A stretch of 64,000 nt of DNA from CAYRFF01 sp964423575 (GCA_964423575.1 CAYRFF010000014.1:1-64000), one strand, 5' to 3'; counted from the stretch's first letter, positions 36,575-46,305 are shown. Numbers and translations are program-made. The notes: generated by a model not told the origin, from the letters alone.

Positions 36575-37333
36575 ATGAGAAGAAAGAATACGGTCAAAAG
36601 CGACTTTAAACTCCTTGTGGGAAGAAAGCCGATTATGGATGCGATAGAAGACGGCATCTCCCTGGAGAAAATATTTATTGATCGCGCTCTTAAAGGGCCG
36701 GTTGAGATAAAAATTCGTAAAACGGCTAAAGAACGTGGCATTCCTTTAAAAGTCGTTCCGCAGATCACACTTGATAAAATGAGTTCTGCCAATCATCAGG
36801 GAGTCCTTGCCCAGATTGCCAATCTCAACTATCATGATATACAGGACGTTCTTTATCAAGCGTTTTCAGCGGGTAAGATGCCTTTAATCGGTGTTTTGGA
36901 TGGAGTTACAGATGTCCATAATTTTGGAGCGATAGCGAGATCTGCAGAATTCTTCGGTCTTGATGGTTTACTTATTTCCTCCTCCAGATCAGCCGCAATA
37001 AACGACCTTGCAATGAAAACTTCTGCTGGAGCATTGGCACGCATACCGGTTGCCCGTACTCCATCACTAGTCAATATAATCCCGGAACTTAAGGCAGCGG
37101 GTCTCGCTATCTATAGTGCTGATGTCGGAGGGAAAGTCGGATTAAAAGAACTAGACTGGAACCGCCCGATAGCAATAATACTCGGTTCAGAAGGCCTGGG
37201 GGTTACTCCTGAAATCAGTAAACAAGCTGACGAGAAATTCCTTATTCCAAAAGTCGGTGACATGGAAAGTCTGAATGTAAGTGTCGCAGCAGGCATTTGT
37301 TTTTATGAAAGTATGCTTGGCAGAGCGACCTGA
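36575..37333 (+). CDS. rlmB: 23S rRNA 2'-O-methyltransferase RlmB-like (SpoU family)
   Basis: 252 aa from ATG 36575 (MRRKNTVKSDF). The open frame extends 14 codons upstream to 36533, but these contain promoter-like AT-rich sequence. An N-terminal substrate-binding domain (LLVGRKPIMDAIEDG) is followed by a SpoU knot with the motifs GVTDVHNFGAIARSAEFFG, GSEGLGV and SLNVSVAAGI. It methylates G2251 ribose in E. coli; the same target is inferred. Confidence 0.92.
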   Translation: MRRKNTVKSDFKLLVGRKPIMDAIEDGISLEKIFIDRALKGPVEIKIRKTAKERGIPLKVVPQITLDKMSSANHQGVLAQIANLNYHDIQDVLYQAFSAGKMPLIGVLDGVTDVHNFGAIARSAEFFGLDGLLISSSRSAAINDLAMKTSAGALARIPVARTPSLVNIIPELKAAGLAIYSADVGGKVGLKELDWNRPIAIILGSEGLGVTPEISKQADEKFLIPKVGDMESLNVSVAAGICFYESMLGRAT

Positions 37334-37355
37334 GCTTAAAAGGATAAAACAATTA

Positions 37356-38048
37356 TTACATTTCTCCTCGCGTCCACACCTCATGCAGAGGATCTCCCTT
37401 GGAGCTGAATCCACTGTGATGCCAGTCCCCCTCTTTTACTTCGCCATCAAAGTTAAGTGTAGCTCCTACGCGAGAATTGTCTCTGGAGAAAAAGAGAATG
37501 TGCTCAGAGTAAATCCCGTCCTTAAATGTATAAACACCACCGCCTGTGCCATAAATTTCTTTTTCATCAGAATGTATAGCTATCCACTGAAAATGTCCAT
37601 CCTTTAAGAGTTTTACTGTTCTGCGCGATCCGACGTGCGTAGATTCTCTGTATACTCCATCACTATATCTGCTCTTGAAAGTCCAGGCGCCATCTAGTTC
37701 ACTTTTTATTTCCTCTTGTTTTATCCATAGGTTTCCTTCTCTGTCTTTAAATCCGGTATCGACAGGAACAAAATCATATACTCGTCTGTCATTGACTTCA
37801 TCCGGATTAGCATCATTATAATCTACAGAAAGAATAAATTGATTGTCAAACCAGTTGTATATTCCTCCTGTCGTAGAAATATAAAGATCTTTCTGATATA
37901 CTGTTAATGAGGCATAACCATCTACGAGTATAAGAACATGCTTCGCCTCGTCATTTGCGAAAGCATAAACACCTTCCGACAATGCTTGAGCAGATAAATT
38001 ATAACCCATAAATAGAAGAAAAGCCAGTGAGAATATGTAGTTTTTCAT
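37356..38048 (-). CDS. secreted protein of unknown function
   Basis: 230 aa with a signal peptide (1-20, ending LSAQ). The mature chain is rich in beta strands and aromatic residues, with repeated W-x-F/Y and G-x-Y patterns (EGVYAF, GGIYNW, GGVYTF, EGDWHHSG), suggesting a lipocalin-like or beta-sandwich fold. It resembles the uncharacterised membrane-or-secreted proteins of Bacteroidota. It converges on rlmB. Confidence 0.7.
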   Translation of the reverse strand: MKNYIFSLAFLLFMGYNLSAQALSEGVYAFANDEAKHVLILVDGYASLTVYQKDLYISTTGGIYNWFDNQFILSVDYNDANPDEVNDRRVYDFVPVDTGFKDREGNLWIKQEEIKSELDGAWTFKSRYSDGVYRESTHVGSRRTVKLLKDGHFQWIAIHSDEKEIYGTGGGVYTFKDGIYSEHILFFSRDNSRVGATLNFDGEVKEGDWHHSGFSSKGDPLHEVWTRGEM

Positions 38049-38240
38049 GATTTCAATAGTTTACTATATAACGAAAAAAGAGACTTTACAAACATAATAA
38101 AAAAGTACAATATCCCTGTATTCTATAAAAACACTGCTTATGTTCTATAAAAACCACGCCTATCCTTCCGATATTAAATTTCAAAAACTTACCTTTCACA
38201 TATAGAATCTTATTTCTAACTAAAATATCGAAATATAATT

Positions 38241-38957
38241 ATGACAAATTTAAAATATCTATTCGCCCTGGGAACAATAGTATTTATGGCTTCTTGCTCT
38301 CCTGTTTACTACATACCCAATACGCATAACGTGCCGGCAATGTCGGAACAAGGCGAATTTGTAGGCGCTGTTGCAGGTACAACTGATAGAGCAGATATTA
38401 TGGCTGCTTATGCAATAAGTGATAATATAGGAGTTCTGGCAAATGCTTCTTTATTTTTCCCAAAGGACAATGAAGACGGCAATGGAGGATCCGGGCAGAT
38501 TTTCGAAGGAGGAATCGGCTATTTCACTCCTATTGGAGACAATGATTTCCTGTTTGAAACTTATGGGATTCTCGGTATGGGAAAAGTGGAAAATCATTAT
38601 AGCACAACATCTTCCGGCGAAACCGGCGGAAAGTTGGAAGCAGGGCTTTTCAGAGCCGCAATACAACCGGCTTTATCTTATAAAAGGAAGTATTTCTCGG
38701 CATCTGTATCTACCAGGTTTTCATATCTGAATTACACCTCAGTAAAAGGGGATTTACTTTACCAGGGAGCTAACCAGATCGACTATCTCAATGATGTGAA
38801 CTCCCAAGTATTGTTTGAGCCAGCATTTACTCTGCGCGCCGGAATAGAACAGGTAAAATTACAAGCCCAGATAGGAACAAGCCTAAATCTCAGCCATAAT
38901 GATTTCCGACAAGGGAAAGAATATATTACTCTCGGGATCCTGTTAAACTTGAAGTAG
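38241..38957 (+). CDS. lipoprotein with outer-membrane beta-barrel-like sequence
   Basis: 238 aa. The lipobox MASC puts the lipidated Cys at about residue 19, followed by SPVYYIP. The rest alternates hydrophobic and polar residues with Gly/Asn turns, as in 8- to 10-stranded barrels (VGAVAGTTDRADIMAAYAIS; FEGGIGYFTPIG; LRAGIEQVKLQAQIGTS), and ends ITLGILLNLK, a barrel-type C-terminus. No specific family is recognised. Confidence 0.7.
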   Translation: MTNLKYLFALGTIVFMASCSPVYYIPNTHNVPAMSEQGEFVGAVAGTTDRADIMAAYAISDNIGVLANASLFFPKDNEDGNGGSGQIFEGGIGYFTPIGDNDFLFETYGILGMGKVENHYSTTSSGETGGKLEAGLFRAAIQPALSYKRKYFSASVSTRFSYLNYTSVKGDLLYQGANQIDYLNDVNSQVLFEPAFTLRAGIEQVKLQAQIGTSLNLSHNDFRQGKEYITLGILLNLK

Positions 38958-38968
38958 CGATTGCGAGT

Positions 38969-39466
38969 TTATCGCTTCCTGACATACAAGAACGCATAGA
39001 CCAACAACGGAATAAATACCGAAAACGCGGTAATAGGTATAAACCATATACCGAACAAACTTACTTCTCCTCCGGAGTCGTATATGGAGTCTATGCTCAA
39101 CAGTAGAAATAGAATGATAATTGAAAGCTTCAGAAAGCGGATCAGCTTACTTGCGGCGCGGTATTGTCTCTCTGCATTCTTCTCAGTAATTTTAGTAGGA
39201 TAATTAAACTTATGAGGGTATTTATTCAGAATTAACAGGCCAACGTAGAGAATCGTGCTTATTATCGGCAGGATAAATATTGTGACTTTACTTCCATAGC
39301 CATCGATGTTTCCTCCGATGTCATAATGTATGGGAATTGTTTCCGACATTTCCGGATACTTTACAATTACTATTACCCATGTTGCCAAAAGCAATATACC
39401 GGTTATGGCTTCAAGTACCAGATCAACACTGTCGAAAGGGATTTTTATTCTGGGACGTTCATTCAT
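38969..39466 (-). CDS. DUF1648 domain-containing membrane protein
   Basis: 165 aa with four hydrophobic helices. The DUF1648 signature IPIHYDIGGNIDGYGSK (about residues 43-59) follows helix 1. This domain occurs in SdpI-like immunity proteins and in many stand-alone membrane proteins; function here is unknown. It converges on the lipoprotein gene with 11 bases between stops. Confidence 0.85.
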   Translation of the reverse strand: MNERPRIKIPFDSVDLVLEAITGILLLATWVIVIVKYPEMSETIPIHYDIGGNIDGYGSKVTIFILPIISTILYVGLLILNKYPHKFNYPTKITEKNAERQYRAASKLIRFLKLSIIILFLLLSIDSIYDSGGEVSLFGIWFIPITAFSVFIPLLVYAFLYVRKR

Positions 39467-39575
39467 AAGGATAAAGGTAATACCTTATGGAATTAACTGC
39501 AAAGTTTTTTTTATAGAACGAATAGGTGGTTCTCCATTAAAAGAATTGCCTGTAAACTATTATCTCTCCCTCCTT

Positions 39576-40391
39576 TCAACGTGACGAACAGCAGCTGCCT
39601 GCATTATATAGCAGGGAAACCTCATTTTCATCCAAGGATTTATCAAAAACCATTATATCGTCAACTACTCCTGTAAAAGAAGATCCTATAAAAATCTGGT
39701 TAATATTATAAAATACCGGTGTACGACTGCAATTTCCAGTTCTGTTTACTTCTCTTTCTTGTAGTTCTCCGTTTTTATATATAGAAAGATACTGAGAATC
39801 ATAGGTGGCTACCATATGATGCCATTTATCAAATTGCACCTTGTATCCGAAGTCGTGACAACCCTTATAAAGTTCCAAATCTATATTGTCCCAAACAGAG
39901 GTTTCGTACCCAAAGACTCCTCGCCTGCAATCATATAAAGCCAAAGACCAAAGGCCATGCCTATCAGGACAATTACCACCGGCTCCATTACTGAAAATAG
40001 TTTGAAATATCGTCCTTGAAGTATCGGCATACAAGTCTTTATACCATAATGAAACAGAGAAATCTCCGCTTAACTTGGATAATGCAGTCGTATCCACACT
40101 TTTCAGATACTGTTCCATCGTTTCTTTATCCTCTGTAGTCCTGTTTTTAAATTCAAAGGCACAATTACTATTACCAAATCGGTCCAAAGTAGGCTGTGCA
40201 GAGGTATTATTAACAAGATCTCTACCATTACCTGATAAATCATCGATTGAACCCGAGGTAAATGGGTAAAATGCATATAGATTTTCATGAAGTTCTTGAG
40301 GAATACAACTTATAGCAACATCCGATTTTTTACAGGCGGTGATACTTATAAGAGGAAGAAAAAGCAAATAGATAAAGTTTCTCATATTCAA
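39576..40391 (-). CDS. LamG-domain lipoprotein
   Basis: 271 aa. The lipobox SITAC gives a lipid-anchored Cys at about 20. The mature protein is one LamG/concanavalin-like domain (LYAFYPFTSGSIDDLSGNG; GDFSVSLWYKD; WHHMVATYDSQYLSIYKNGE; VDDIMVFDKSLDENEV), a fold that binds sugars or proteins. A start two codons later (40385) is equally possible. The Cys pair near the C-terminus (GSCCSSR) is unusual. Confidence 0.85.
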   Translation of the reverse strand: MNMRNFIYLLFLPLISITACKKSDVAISCIPQELHENLYAFYPFTSGSIDDLSGNGRDLVNNTSAQPTLDRFGNSNCAFEFKNRTTEDKETMEQYLKSVDTTALSKLSGDFSVSLWYKDLYADTSRTIFQTIFSNGAGGNCPDRHGLWSLALYDCRRGVFGYETSVWDNIDLELYKGCHDFGYKVQFDKWHHMVATYDSQYLSIYKNGELQEREVNRTGNCSRTPVFYNINQIFIGSSFTGVVDDIMVFDKSLDENEVSLLYNAGSCCSSR

Positions 40392-40794
40392 GGTGCTTTA
40401 TGGATAAAAATGTTTCATTTAGTGTGGCGATTAATCAATCGCTCGCTACAATATGCTTTAATAACGGATTGCGGTTTTAAATTATTTTGTGCAATCAAGC
40501 CTATCGGTTTTCCTTTCTTGAGCTTACGCAAAAGAATACATCTTTTCTTTAGTGTGCTATAATATGTGGCTACGACGAGATTTCTCATATAAATAGTTAG
40601 TAGGAGCTGCATGAGTAGCCCCTACTACTTATGATGTTTAATGATCTTATTTTCTTAAATTATCATTTTTTTTAATATTTTAACATTAAGATTTCCATTT
40701 GATTTTTCTAATTAAGCCTTTCGAAACGAATATCTTTTAGTGGTAGTTTTCTGTTTATATTGTGAAACGTATTGAATAATTATGAATTTTTCAG
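40392..40794. other. gene-free stretch with one hairpin
   Basis: The region lies between divergent genes. A 12-bp imperfect hairpin (AGTAGGAGCTGC at 40599-40610, ATGA loop, GTAGCCCCTACT at 40615-40626) stands out; one short minus-strand frame through it (65 codons) has no family-like features. It probably holds the promoters of both neighbours, but I find no clear TAnnTTTG. Confidence 0.4.
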
Positions 40795-42129
40795 ATGCTC
40801 TCTAAACTTCGATGGATTGTCCTTTTTTTTATACTGGCTATTACTTCACAAGTAGCGTATAGCCAGACAACGATGGACTTTCTTAAGGCTAAAAGAGCTA
40901 AAGTCCATTTTCGTTTGATAAACAACCTCATTGTAATTCCCGTAGAATTAAACAAAGTCTCCTTAAATTTTCTACTGGATACCGGCATGGACAACACTAT
41001 ATTATTTGATGGAAATCAGGAAATAGTCCGGCTAAATAATATCCAGAAATTCAAATTCAGGAGTGCGGATACCAATGCTGACATAGAAGGAATCAGGTCC
41101 ACAGAAAATGAGTTAATTGTTGACAATCAGCTAGTTTTTCGAGATAAAACGACCTTTGTAATCTTCAATGATAATCTTGAACTCAGCGCCTATATGGGAA
41201 TTCCGGTTCACGGCATCCTCGGCTATGAATTTTTTAAAGATTTTCCTGTCGAAATAAACTATGACAAGGAAATTATCTATGTCTATCAGAAGAGAAAGGA
41301 GTTTGAAAAACGCCACAAAAGAGCAAAAGAGATTCCCATAATCCTTGAAAAGAATAAGCCTTATATAAATACCGAAATCTCCTTGGACAACAAGCAGAAA
41401 AGTGCTGTACTTCTTCTGGACATCGGGAATAGTAATTCGTTTTACCTATATGAAGATTTCGTACTTTCCGACCACTTTTCAAACGGCATGGAAGCCTACC
41501 TCGGGCAAGGTGTAAGAGGCGATATCTATGGAATGCTCAGCAGACTGAAAGAAATTGAGCTTGTTGATTTTAAATTTCATGAGCCTATAATTTCAGTACC
41601 ATTTAAAGAGCATTATGAAGGTTTATCCACAATTCCGAATCGATCGGGCTCTATAGGTGGTGGAATTTTTAGGAGATTTATCCTTTATATCGACTATCCG
41701 CAGAAAAACATTTATCTGAAAAAGGGTAAATCATTTTATGAGCCATTTCACATTAACATGAGTGGCATGGAGGTAATTTATGCAGGAATGGAGTGGGACA
41801 TGATTAAAGAACCCCGCTTCAGGAATAATCTGGTTTATGAAGATAAATCTTTCAAATCCGAAGAAGAGTCCCAGGATTACAAATTGACTTTAAGTCCGGC
41901 TTTCTATGTTATCGAAGTGAGGAAAAACTCTCCTGCTGATCTGGCGGGAGTTAAAAAGCATGATAAAATCCTTAGGATAAATCACAAGTCGATAAATCAT
42001 CAGACCCTTGAATATATCACTCAATTGCTGCGCTCCAAGGAAGGAAAAACTATTCATCTACACATTAAAAGGGATGAAGTTGAAATGCAGATTTCATTTC
42101 AGCTTCAGGATCCTCTTCGTCCAAATTAA
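40795..42129 (+). CDS. retropepsin-like aspartyl protease with C-terminal PDZ domain
   Basis: 444 aa. Signal peptide (1-24, ending YSQ). Two retropepsin-like halves: the first has the classic DTG (D62-T63-G64 in FLLDTGMDNTILF), the second has D209-I210-G211 in LLLDIGNSNSFYL, where Thr is replaced by Ile. A PDZ domain (about 370-440) follows, with NSPADLAGVKKHDKILRIN. It is probably periplasmic. This architecture is common in Bacteroidota, with unknown substrates. Confidence 0.85.
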   Translation: MLSKLRWIVLFFILAITSQVAYSQTTMDFLKAKRAKVHFRLINNLIVIPVELNKVSLNFLLDTGMDNTILFDGNQEIVRLNNIQKFKFRSADTNADIEGIRSTENELIVDNQLVFRDKTTFVIFNDNLELSAYMGIPVHGILGYEFFKDFPVEINYDKEIIYVYQKRKEFEKRHKRAKEIPIILEKNKPYINTEISLDNKQKSAVLLLDIGNSNSFYLYEDFVLSDHFSNGMEAYLGQGVRGDIYGMLSRLKEIELVDFKFHEPIISVPFKEHYEGLSTIPNRSGSIGGGIFRRFILYIDYPQKNIYLKKGKSFYEPFHINMSGMEVIYAGMEWDMIKEPRFRNNLVYEDKSFKSEEESQDYKLTLSPAFYVIEVRKNSPADLAGVKKHDKILRINHKSINHQTLEYITQLLRSKEGKTIHLHIKRDEVEMQISFQLQDPLRPN

Positions 42130-42537
42130 GGGAAAACTGACGTCTTCAATTTTATTTTAAGCTTTTCAGCAATCTGTAGAAATGTCCACAAGGCTTATTT
42201 ATAAAGGATTCTAAGCCTCCTTAAGTCTTTGTATTCAAAAATATTTAAAAAATATTTGACAAAACAAGGAACACTTTTAATTCTTAAGACACTAAGCAAT
42301 ACGGGGGGGTCGAATTTAACACTATGAAATCTGAAAATGCGACGGAAACTCAAAGTTGAACACGCCTGCGCATTACTCCTGAACACGTTTTATTTAATGA
42401 GGTCTGAACACACCTACGTTAAGTTTTACCACATCTCATGATGTGCTTGAAGAACACTACATACGCAATCGTGAATCTGCATGGAGTTTCCTGCAGGTTC
42501 ACCTTTGTTTAAAAGTACAGTACTGAGAATGGTTATG
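42130..42537. other. gene-free stretch
   Basis: Lies between two converging genes. I see no hairpin of note, no repeat shared with the rest of the window and no RNA gene. A run of seven G occurs at about 42303-42309. Confidence 0.4.
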
Positions 42538-43167
42538 TCATTTTTCCTCCGGTTGCTGTGCAAACAAATTCCAATGAAAACGCAGTGCTAACATACGTAT
42601 AGAAAATGCGACAATCAGAGCTATAATCGCAAGCCAGTCGCTACTCAACAGTTCATAATAATTCCCTACTACTACAATCATAGCACCTACCAAGGCAGCT
42701 GAAGCATATATTTCCTTCTCCAGCACAATCGGGATGCGGTTAAGTAAAATGTCACGCAACATCCCACCACCGACAGCTGTCAGAATACCGAGAAGTACAG
42801 CAAGTTCGCCGTTAGGGCTATATGAAAGTGATTTCTCAGCTCCGGTCACAGCAAACATGGCCAGGCCTATAGCATCAAAGAATATTACCGGCCTTCTCAG
42901 ACGTTTTACAGTAGGATAAAACACCATGGTTATAATGGCTGCTACCATCGCAGTGAACAGATAGTACCAGGTTGTCAATCCGGCCGGTGGGATAGCCCCT
43001 ATAATAAGATCACGTATAATTCCACCACCAGTTGCCACCGTAAAAGCGACCGCCAAGATCCCAAACAAATCCAGGCCCTTCTGCTTGGCTGCTGCAGCAC
43101 CACTTATTGCAAATGCAAATGTTCCGGCGATATCAAGGAAATAATATATTGTAGCTAGCTCTTTCAC
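42538..43167 (-). CDS. trimeric intracellular cation (TRIC) channel family protein
   Basis: 209 aa, formerly the UPF0126/YicG family. Two repeated three-helix units, each with the Gly-rich signature: ATGGGIIRDLIIGAIPPA (about 46-63) and VGGGMLRDILLNRIPIVL (about 131-148). Seven hydrophobic helices in all. Homologues are potassium-permeable homotrimeric channels. It stands alone before the alkyltransferase-like gene. Confidence 0.92.
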   Translation of the reverse strand: MKELATIYYFLDIAGTFAFAISGAAAAKQKGLDLFGILAVAFTVATGGGIIRDLIIGAIPPAGLTTWYYLFTAMVAAIITMVFYPTVKRLRRPVIFFDAIGLAMFAVTGAEKSLSYSPNGELAVLLGILTAVGGGMLRDILLNRIPIVLEKEIYASAALVGAMIVVVGNYYELLSSDWLAIIALIVAFSIRMLALRFHWNLFAQQPEEK

Positions 43168-43232
43168 CTTAATTATTACTTATGAAGTAAATCTAAAAAA
43201 TTTGCTCTCATATCATCCCGACTCATTCAATA

Positions 43233-43571
43233 TTATTCCTTCAGCAATTCGAGCGGTGACCAGAAATACTTATCAAAGTCCACAACCTTGTTATCTTTCA
43301 CCGGCACACCTTCCTCAATCAGTCTCTCCTCCATCAGAGTTGGTGTTTCAAAGTTCAGGCGTCCGGAAAGTTCGCCTTTGCGATTTAAAACTCGGTGCGC
43401 AGGTACAAAGAATTCTGCATGAGAGCTTTGATTCAATGCCCAGCCGACCATTCGTGCTGACCCAAGTGCGAGTGCATCCGCAATCGCCCCAAATGTCGTT
43501 ACCCTTCCTTTAGGAACTTGTCTTACCAGTTCCCAGACTGCATCGTAATATGAACCTTCTTCTTTTTTCAC
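43233..43571 (-). CDS. alkyltransferase-like (ATL) DNA-damage-binding protein
   Basis: 112 aa, the length of ATL proteins. The MGMT DNA-binding fold is visible (VPKGRVTTFGAIADAL; SARMVGWALNQ), but the active-site PCHR is PAHR at 57-60, so Cys is replaced by Ala58. Such proteins bind O6-alkylguanine without repairing it and pass it to nucleotide-excision repair. A PAHR form is known from Thermus. Its stop is 17 bases from the start side of pdxA, same strand. Confidence 0.88.
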   Translation of the reverse strand: MKKEEGSYYDAVWELVRQVPKGRVTTFGAIADALALGSARMVGWALNQSSHAEFFVPAHRVLNRKGELSGRLNFETPTLMEERLIEEGVPVKDNKVVDFDKYFWSPLELLKE

Positions 43572-43588
43572 CCTGAATAGATAATCAA

Positions 43589-44635
43589 TTAGTCTTCAAC
43601 TTTCTGAGGTTGAAGCGGATTAGCATGATCTATTTTATACTGCTCACGTGCTCTGTAAATATCGATAGCTTTGAAAATAGCATTGAGAAAACTCAGATGA
43701 TTTGCTTTATTCGCTCCGGCGATATCATAAGCAGTTCCGTGGTCAGGTGATGTCCTTACAAAGGATAATCCCGCTGTAAAGTTGATGCTTTCACCAAATG
43801 AAAGTGCCTTTACCGGAATTAAACCTTGGTCGTGATACATGGCTAAAATCGCATCGAATTTGCTGTACATGCTTGACCCAAAGAAACCATCAGCGCTATA
43901 CGGCCCTAGGACTAGCATTCCCTCTTCCTTCAACTGCATAATCGCGGGTCGGATAATTTCCTTCTCCTCATTTCCGATATATCCATCATCACCAGCGTGC
44001 GGATTTAAACCCAGTACGGCTATCAGGGGCTTTTCTCTCCCAAAATCTTCACGCATACTTATATCGAGCTTGCGTATAGAATCGATAACCCTATCCTTAG
44101 TAATCGACGCAGCAACCTCACTCAAGGGAATATGAGCAGTAACCAGACCCACTTTTAACCTGTCTCCCGCCATAATCATCATACTGTTTTTCTTTTCTGA
44201 CTGTTCAGCCAGGTACTCAGTATGACCGATATGCTTAAAGCCGGCCATCTTCATAGCACGCTTGTTAATCGGAGCTGTTACAAGGACATCAATCTTGCCG
44301 GAGTTTATATCCTTTACTGCCGCTTCCAGCGACTTGAAAGCATATTTCCCACTATCTTCTGTAGCTTTACCAAGAGTAATATTCACGTTTTCCTTCCACA
44401 CATTCACCACATTGATTACGTCCTCCTTGGAATCCTCCACTTTATCAATGCTATTCAGCGACATATTCGCATAATCCACAATATTCCGATGGTAGGAAAC
44501 TATCTTGTTATTTCCATAAATTATCGGGATACACTGATTAAAAATACTTTTGTGATGCAGAGATTTCAGAACGACTTCAAGTCCGATACCGTTCATATCT
44601 CCCATTGATATTCCTACTCTTATTTTATCTTTCAT
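43589..44635 (-). CDS. pdxA: 4-hydroxythreonine-4-phosphate dehydrogenase
   Basis: 348 aa. Family motifs GISMGDMNGIGLEVV at the N-terminus, VTAPINKRAM, HIGHTEYLAEQ, LNPHAGDDGYIGNEE and MYHDQGLIPVKAL, with the metal-binding His residues within them. NAD-dependent step of pyridoxal 5'-phosphate synthesis by the DXP-dependent route. It is divergent from rsmA, a conserved neighbourhood in Bacteroidota and proteobacteria. Confidence 0.95.
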   Translation of the reverse strand: MKDKIRVGISMGDMNGIGLEVVLKSLHHKSIFNQCIPIIYGNNKIVSYHRNIVDYANMSLNSIDKVEDSKEDVINVVNVWKENVNITLGKATEDSGKYAFKSLEAAVKDINSGKIDVLVTAPINKRAMKMAGFKHIGHTEYLAEQSEKKNSMMIMAGDRLKVGLVTAHIPLSEVAASITKDRVIDSIRKLDISMREDFGREKPLIAVLGLNPHAGDDGYIGNEEKEIIRPAIMQLKEEGMLVLGPYSADGFFGSSMYSKFDAILAMYHDQGLIPVKALSFGESINFTAGLSFVRTSPDHGTAYDIAGANKANHLSFLNAIFKAIDIYRAREQYKIDHANPLQPQKVED

Positions 44636-44757
44636 TTATATATTATCTGTCTTAAACCATTTAAAGATGTAAATTCTTCCGCTTTTCAATACATTTGTCC
44701 TTAAGAGGCAACTATCTGTTCTTCAATTGAACTCAGTGCCTATTATACTTAATCTCT

Positions 44758-45534
44758 ATGAAAGCTAAAAAAAGTTACGGCCAACATTTTCTGATTCACG
44801 ATAAAGTCGCATCCAATATTGCTGACCTTATCAGTCCGCAATATAAGAATAATAAGATTCTTGAGATTGGTCCGGGCCAAGGAAAGCTTACACAATTTCT
44901 CATCGAGAAATATGACGATGTAACTGCAATAGAAGCTGACAGGGATATGGTTGACTATCTTAAGCAAGCTTATGCAAATGATAAACTCCATCTCATTCAT
45001 GAAGATTTCCTCAAGGTGAAGTTAAGGGAACTGCTCAGCGAAGAAACGGTTCTCATAGGAAATTTCCCTTATAACATCTCGTCTCAGATCGTAATTAAAC
45101 TTTTAGAAAACAGAGAACTCTTTCCAGAAATGATAGGTATGTTTCAGAAAGAAGTCGCCGATCGTATTCTCGCAGCTCCGGGCAGCAAAACTTATGGTAT
45201 TCTTTCCGTACTCACCCAGGCATACTACGCCGGGACACGCGAAATGAAGCTGGGACCGGGACATTTTAACCCTCCTCCCAAGGTCGATAGTGCAGTAATT
45301 AAAATCAACAGATTACCTGTACCAAGGATAGAAAACTCATACTCAGACTTCCGTCAAATTGTCAAGATCTCCTTTAATCAACGTCGCAAAATGCTCCGCA
45401 ACTCGCTGAAAGAATTTATCAGGACAGAAGAACAGAAGAGCCATCCACTCATGAATAAACGACCGGAAGACCTGACAATTGAGGACTTTGATTCATTAAC
45501 AAGTTTATTGCTTAAGGAAAATAGTAGCTCTTAA
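44758..45534 (+). CDS. rsmA: 16S rRNA (A1518/A1519-N6,N6)-dimethyltransferase RsmA
   Basis: 258 aa (KsgA). The N-terminal KKSYGQHFL box, SAM-binding EIGPGQGK (36-43) and catalytic NFPY (102-105) are all present, followed by the helical C-terminal domain (FNQRRKMLRNSLK). It dimethylates two adenines in the 3' end of 16S rRNA. Confidence 0.96.
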   Translation: MKAKKSYGQHFLIHDKVASNIADLISPQYKNNKILEIGPGQGKLTQFLIEKYDDVTAIEADRDMVDYLKQAYANDKLHLIHEDFLKVKLRELLSEETVLIGNFPYNISSQIVIKLLENRELFPEMIGMFQKEVADRILAAPGSKTYGILSVLTQAYYAGTREMKLGPGHFNPPPKVDSAVIKINRLPVPRIENSYSDFRQIVKISFNQRRKMLRNSLKEFIRTEEQKSHPLMNKRPEDLTIEDFDSLTSLLLKENSSS

Positions 45535-45585
45535 CTCTGAATAATTCAATTCCATACGATAAATCAGCAGCAGAATTGTAATCTT

Positions 45586-46059
45586 TTATGCCACCAGGTC
45601 AGCGATTACTGCATTTGTAGCATTAATCAGATCTTCCGGCTTTACTACGAGAAACAAGCCGGGCTTGCCGCCACTGATACGTATTTCCTTCTCTTCCAGC
45701 ACCGACTCATGAATAAAAGTCGGGAAATCCTGTTTCATTCCCACCGGAGAACAGCCTGCAAATACATATCCGGTAATTTCTTCCAGGTCTTGCATGGGAA
45801 TAAGCTTACAATTACTGTTTCCACTTAAAGCAGCAACTTTCTGAAGCTTTAATCTAGCAGGAACAGGAACAACCGCCACAAGATAGGAAGTGTGGTTTCC
45901 CTCCATTACCAGAGTTTTATAAATATTATCAACTTTAATCCCCAGCATTTCAGCAATGACATCAGGTCCTATGTCTTTTCTGTCAATCGAGAAAGGCTCC
46001 AGTCGATAAGGAACTCCGAGCCTATCCAATGCTCTTGTTGCGCTTGTGTTATTATCCAT
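45586..46059 (-). CDS. ybaK: YbaK/EbsC family Cys-tRNA(Pro) deacylase, paralog 1
   Basis: 157 aa from ATG 46059 (MDNNTSATRALDRLG), which aligns exactly with the 157-aa paralog; an in-frame ATG at 46086 would add 9 residues. The YbaK fold is seen in ALDRLGVPYRLEPFSID, VDNIYKTLVMEG, the nucleophile-site Lys, and CKLIPMQDLEEITGYVFAGCSPVGMK. It hydrolyses Cys mischarged on tRNA-Pro. It shares high similarity with the gene at 46306. Confidence 0.9.
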   Translation of the reverse strand: MDNNTSATRALDRLGVPYRLEPFSIDRKDIGPDVIAEMLGIKVDNIYKTLVMEGNHTSYLVAVVPVPARLKLQKVAALSGNSNCKLIPMQDLEEITGYVFAGCSPVGMKQDFPTFIHESVLEEKEIRISGGKPGLFLVVKPEDLINATNAVIADLVA

Positions 46060-46198
46060 AAAAACATATTTACCCGAAATATTCATAAGTTTTATTAAAA
46101 AGAATCATAATAGGCTCCTTATCAGTTAATAAAACATGAAAACCAGGAATAACTCTTACTTAATTTTGTGTTTCGTTATCTTTACGCATCTACAAGTT

Positions 46199-46220
46199 GG
46201 TTGTTGAGCTTGTCGAAATA
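46199..46220. repeat. TTGAGCTTGTCGAAA-type dispersed motif
   Basis: GGTTGTTGAGCTTGTCGAAA lies in the gap between the two ybaK genes. A related form (CTGAGGTACTCGAAGG) occurs near 25010-25030. From memory, this TGAGC-nnn-TCGAA pattern is common in Bacteroidota intergenic sequence. Confidence 0.35.
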
Positions 46221-46305
46221 TACGGATTCCTTGCAGTAGAGGGCTACAGCAGCAGACCCCGTGCCTAGTATCTACGTAAAGCTAACGCTCATGAATTATT
46301 CGGGT

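Noticed and set aside
40415..40612. 65-codon minus-strand frame
   Set aside because: It reads into the hairpin at 40599-40626, has no signal, membrane or family pattern, and no promoter-like sequence.
46087..46305. possible small RNA gene between the ybaK genes
   Set aside because: CTTTACG and CGTAAAG could pair, but there is no correctly spaced promoter or terminator and no covariation evidence.
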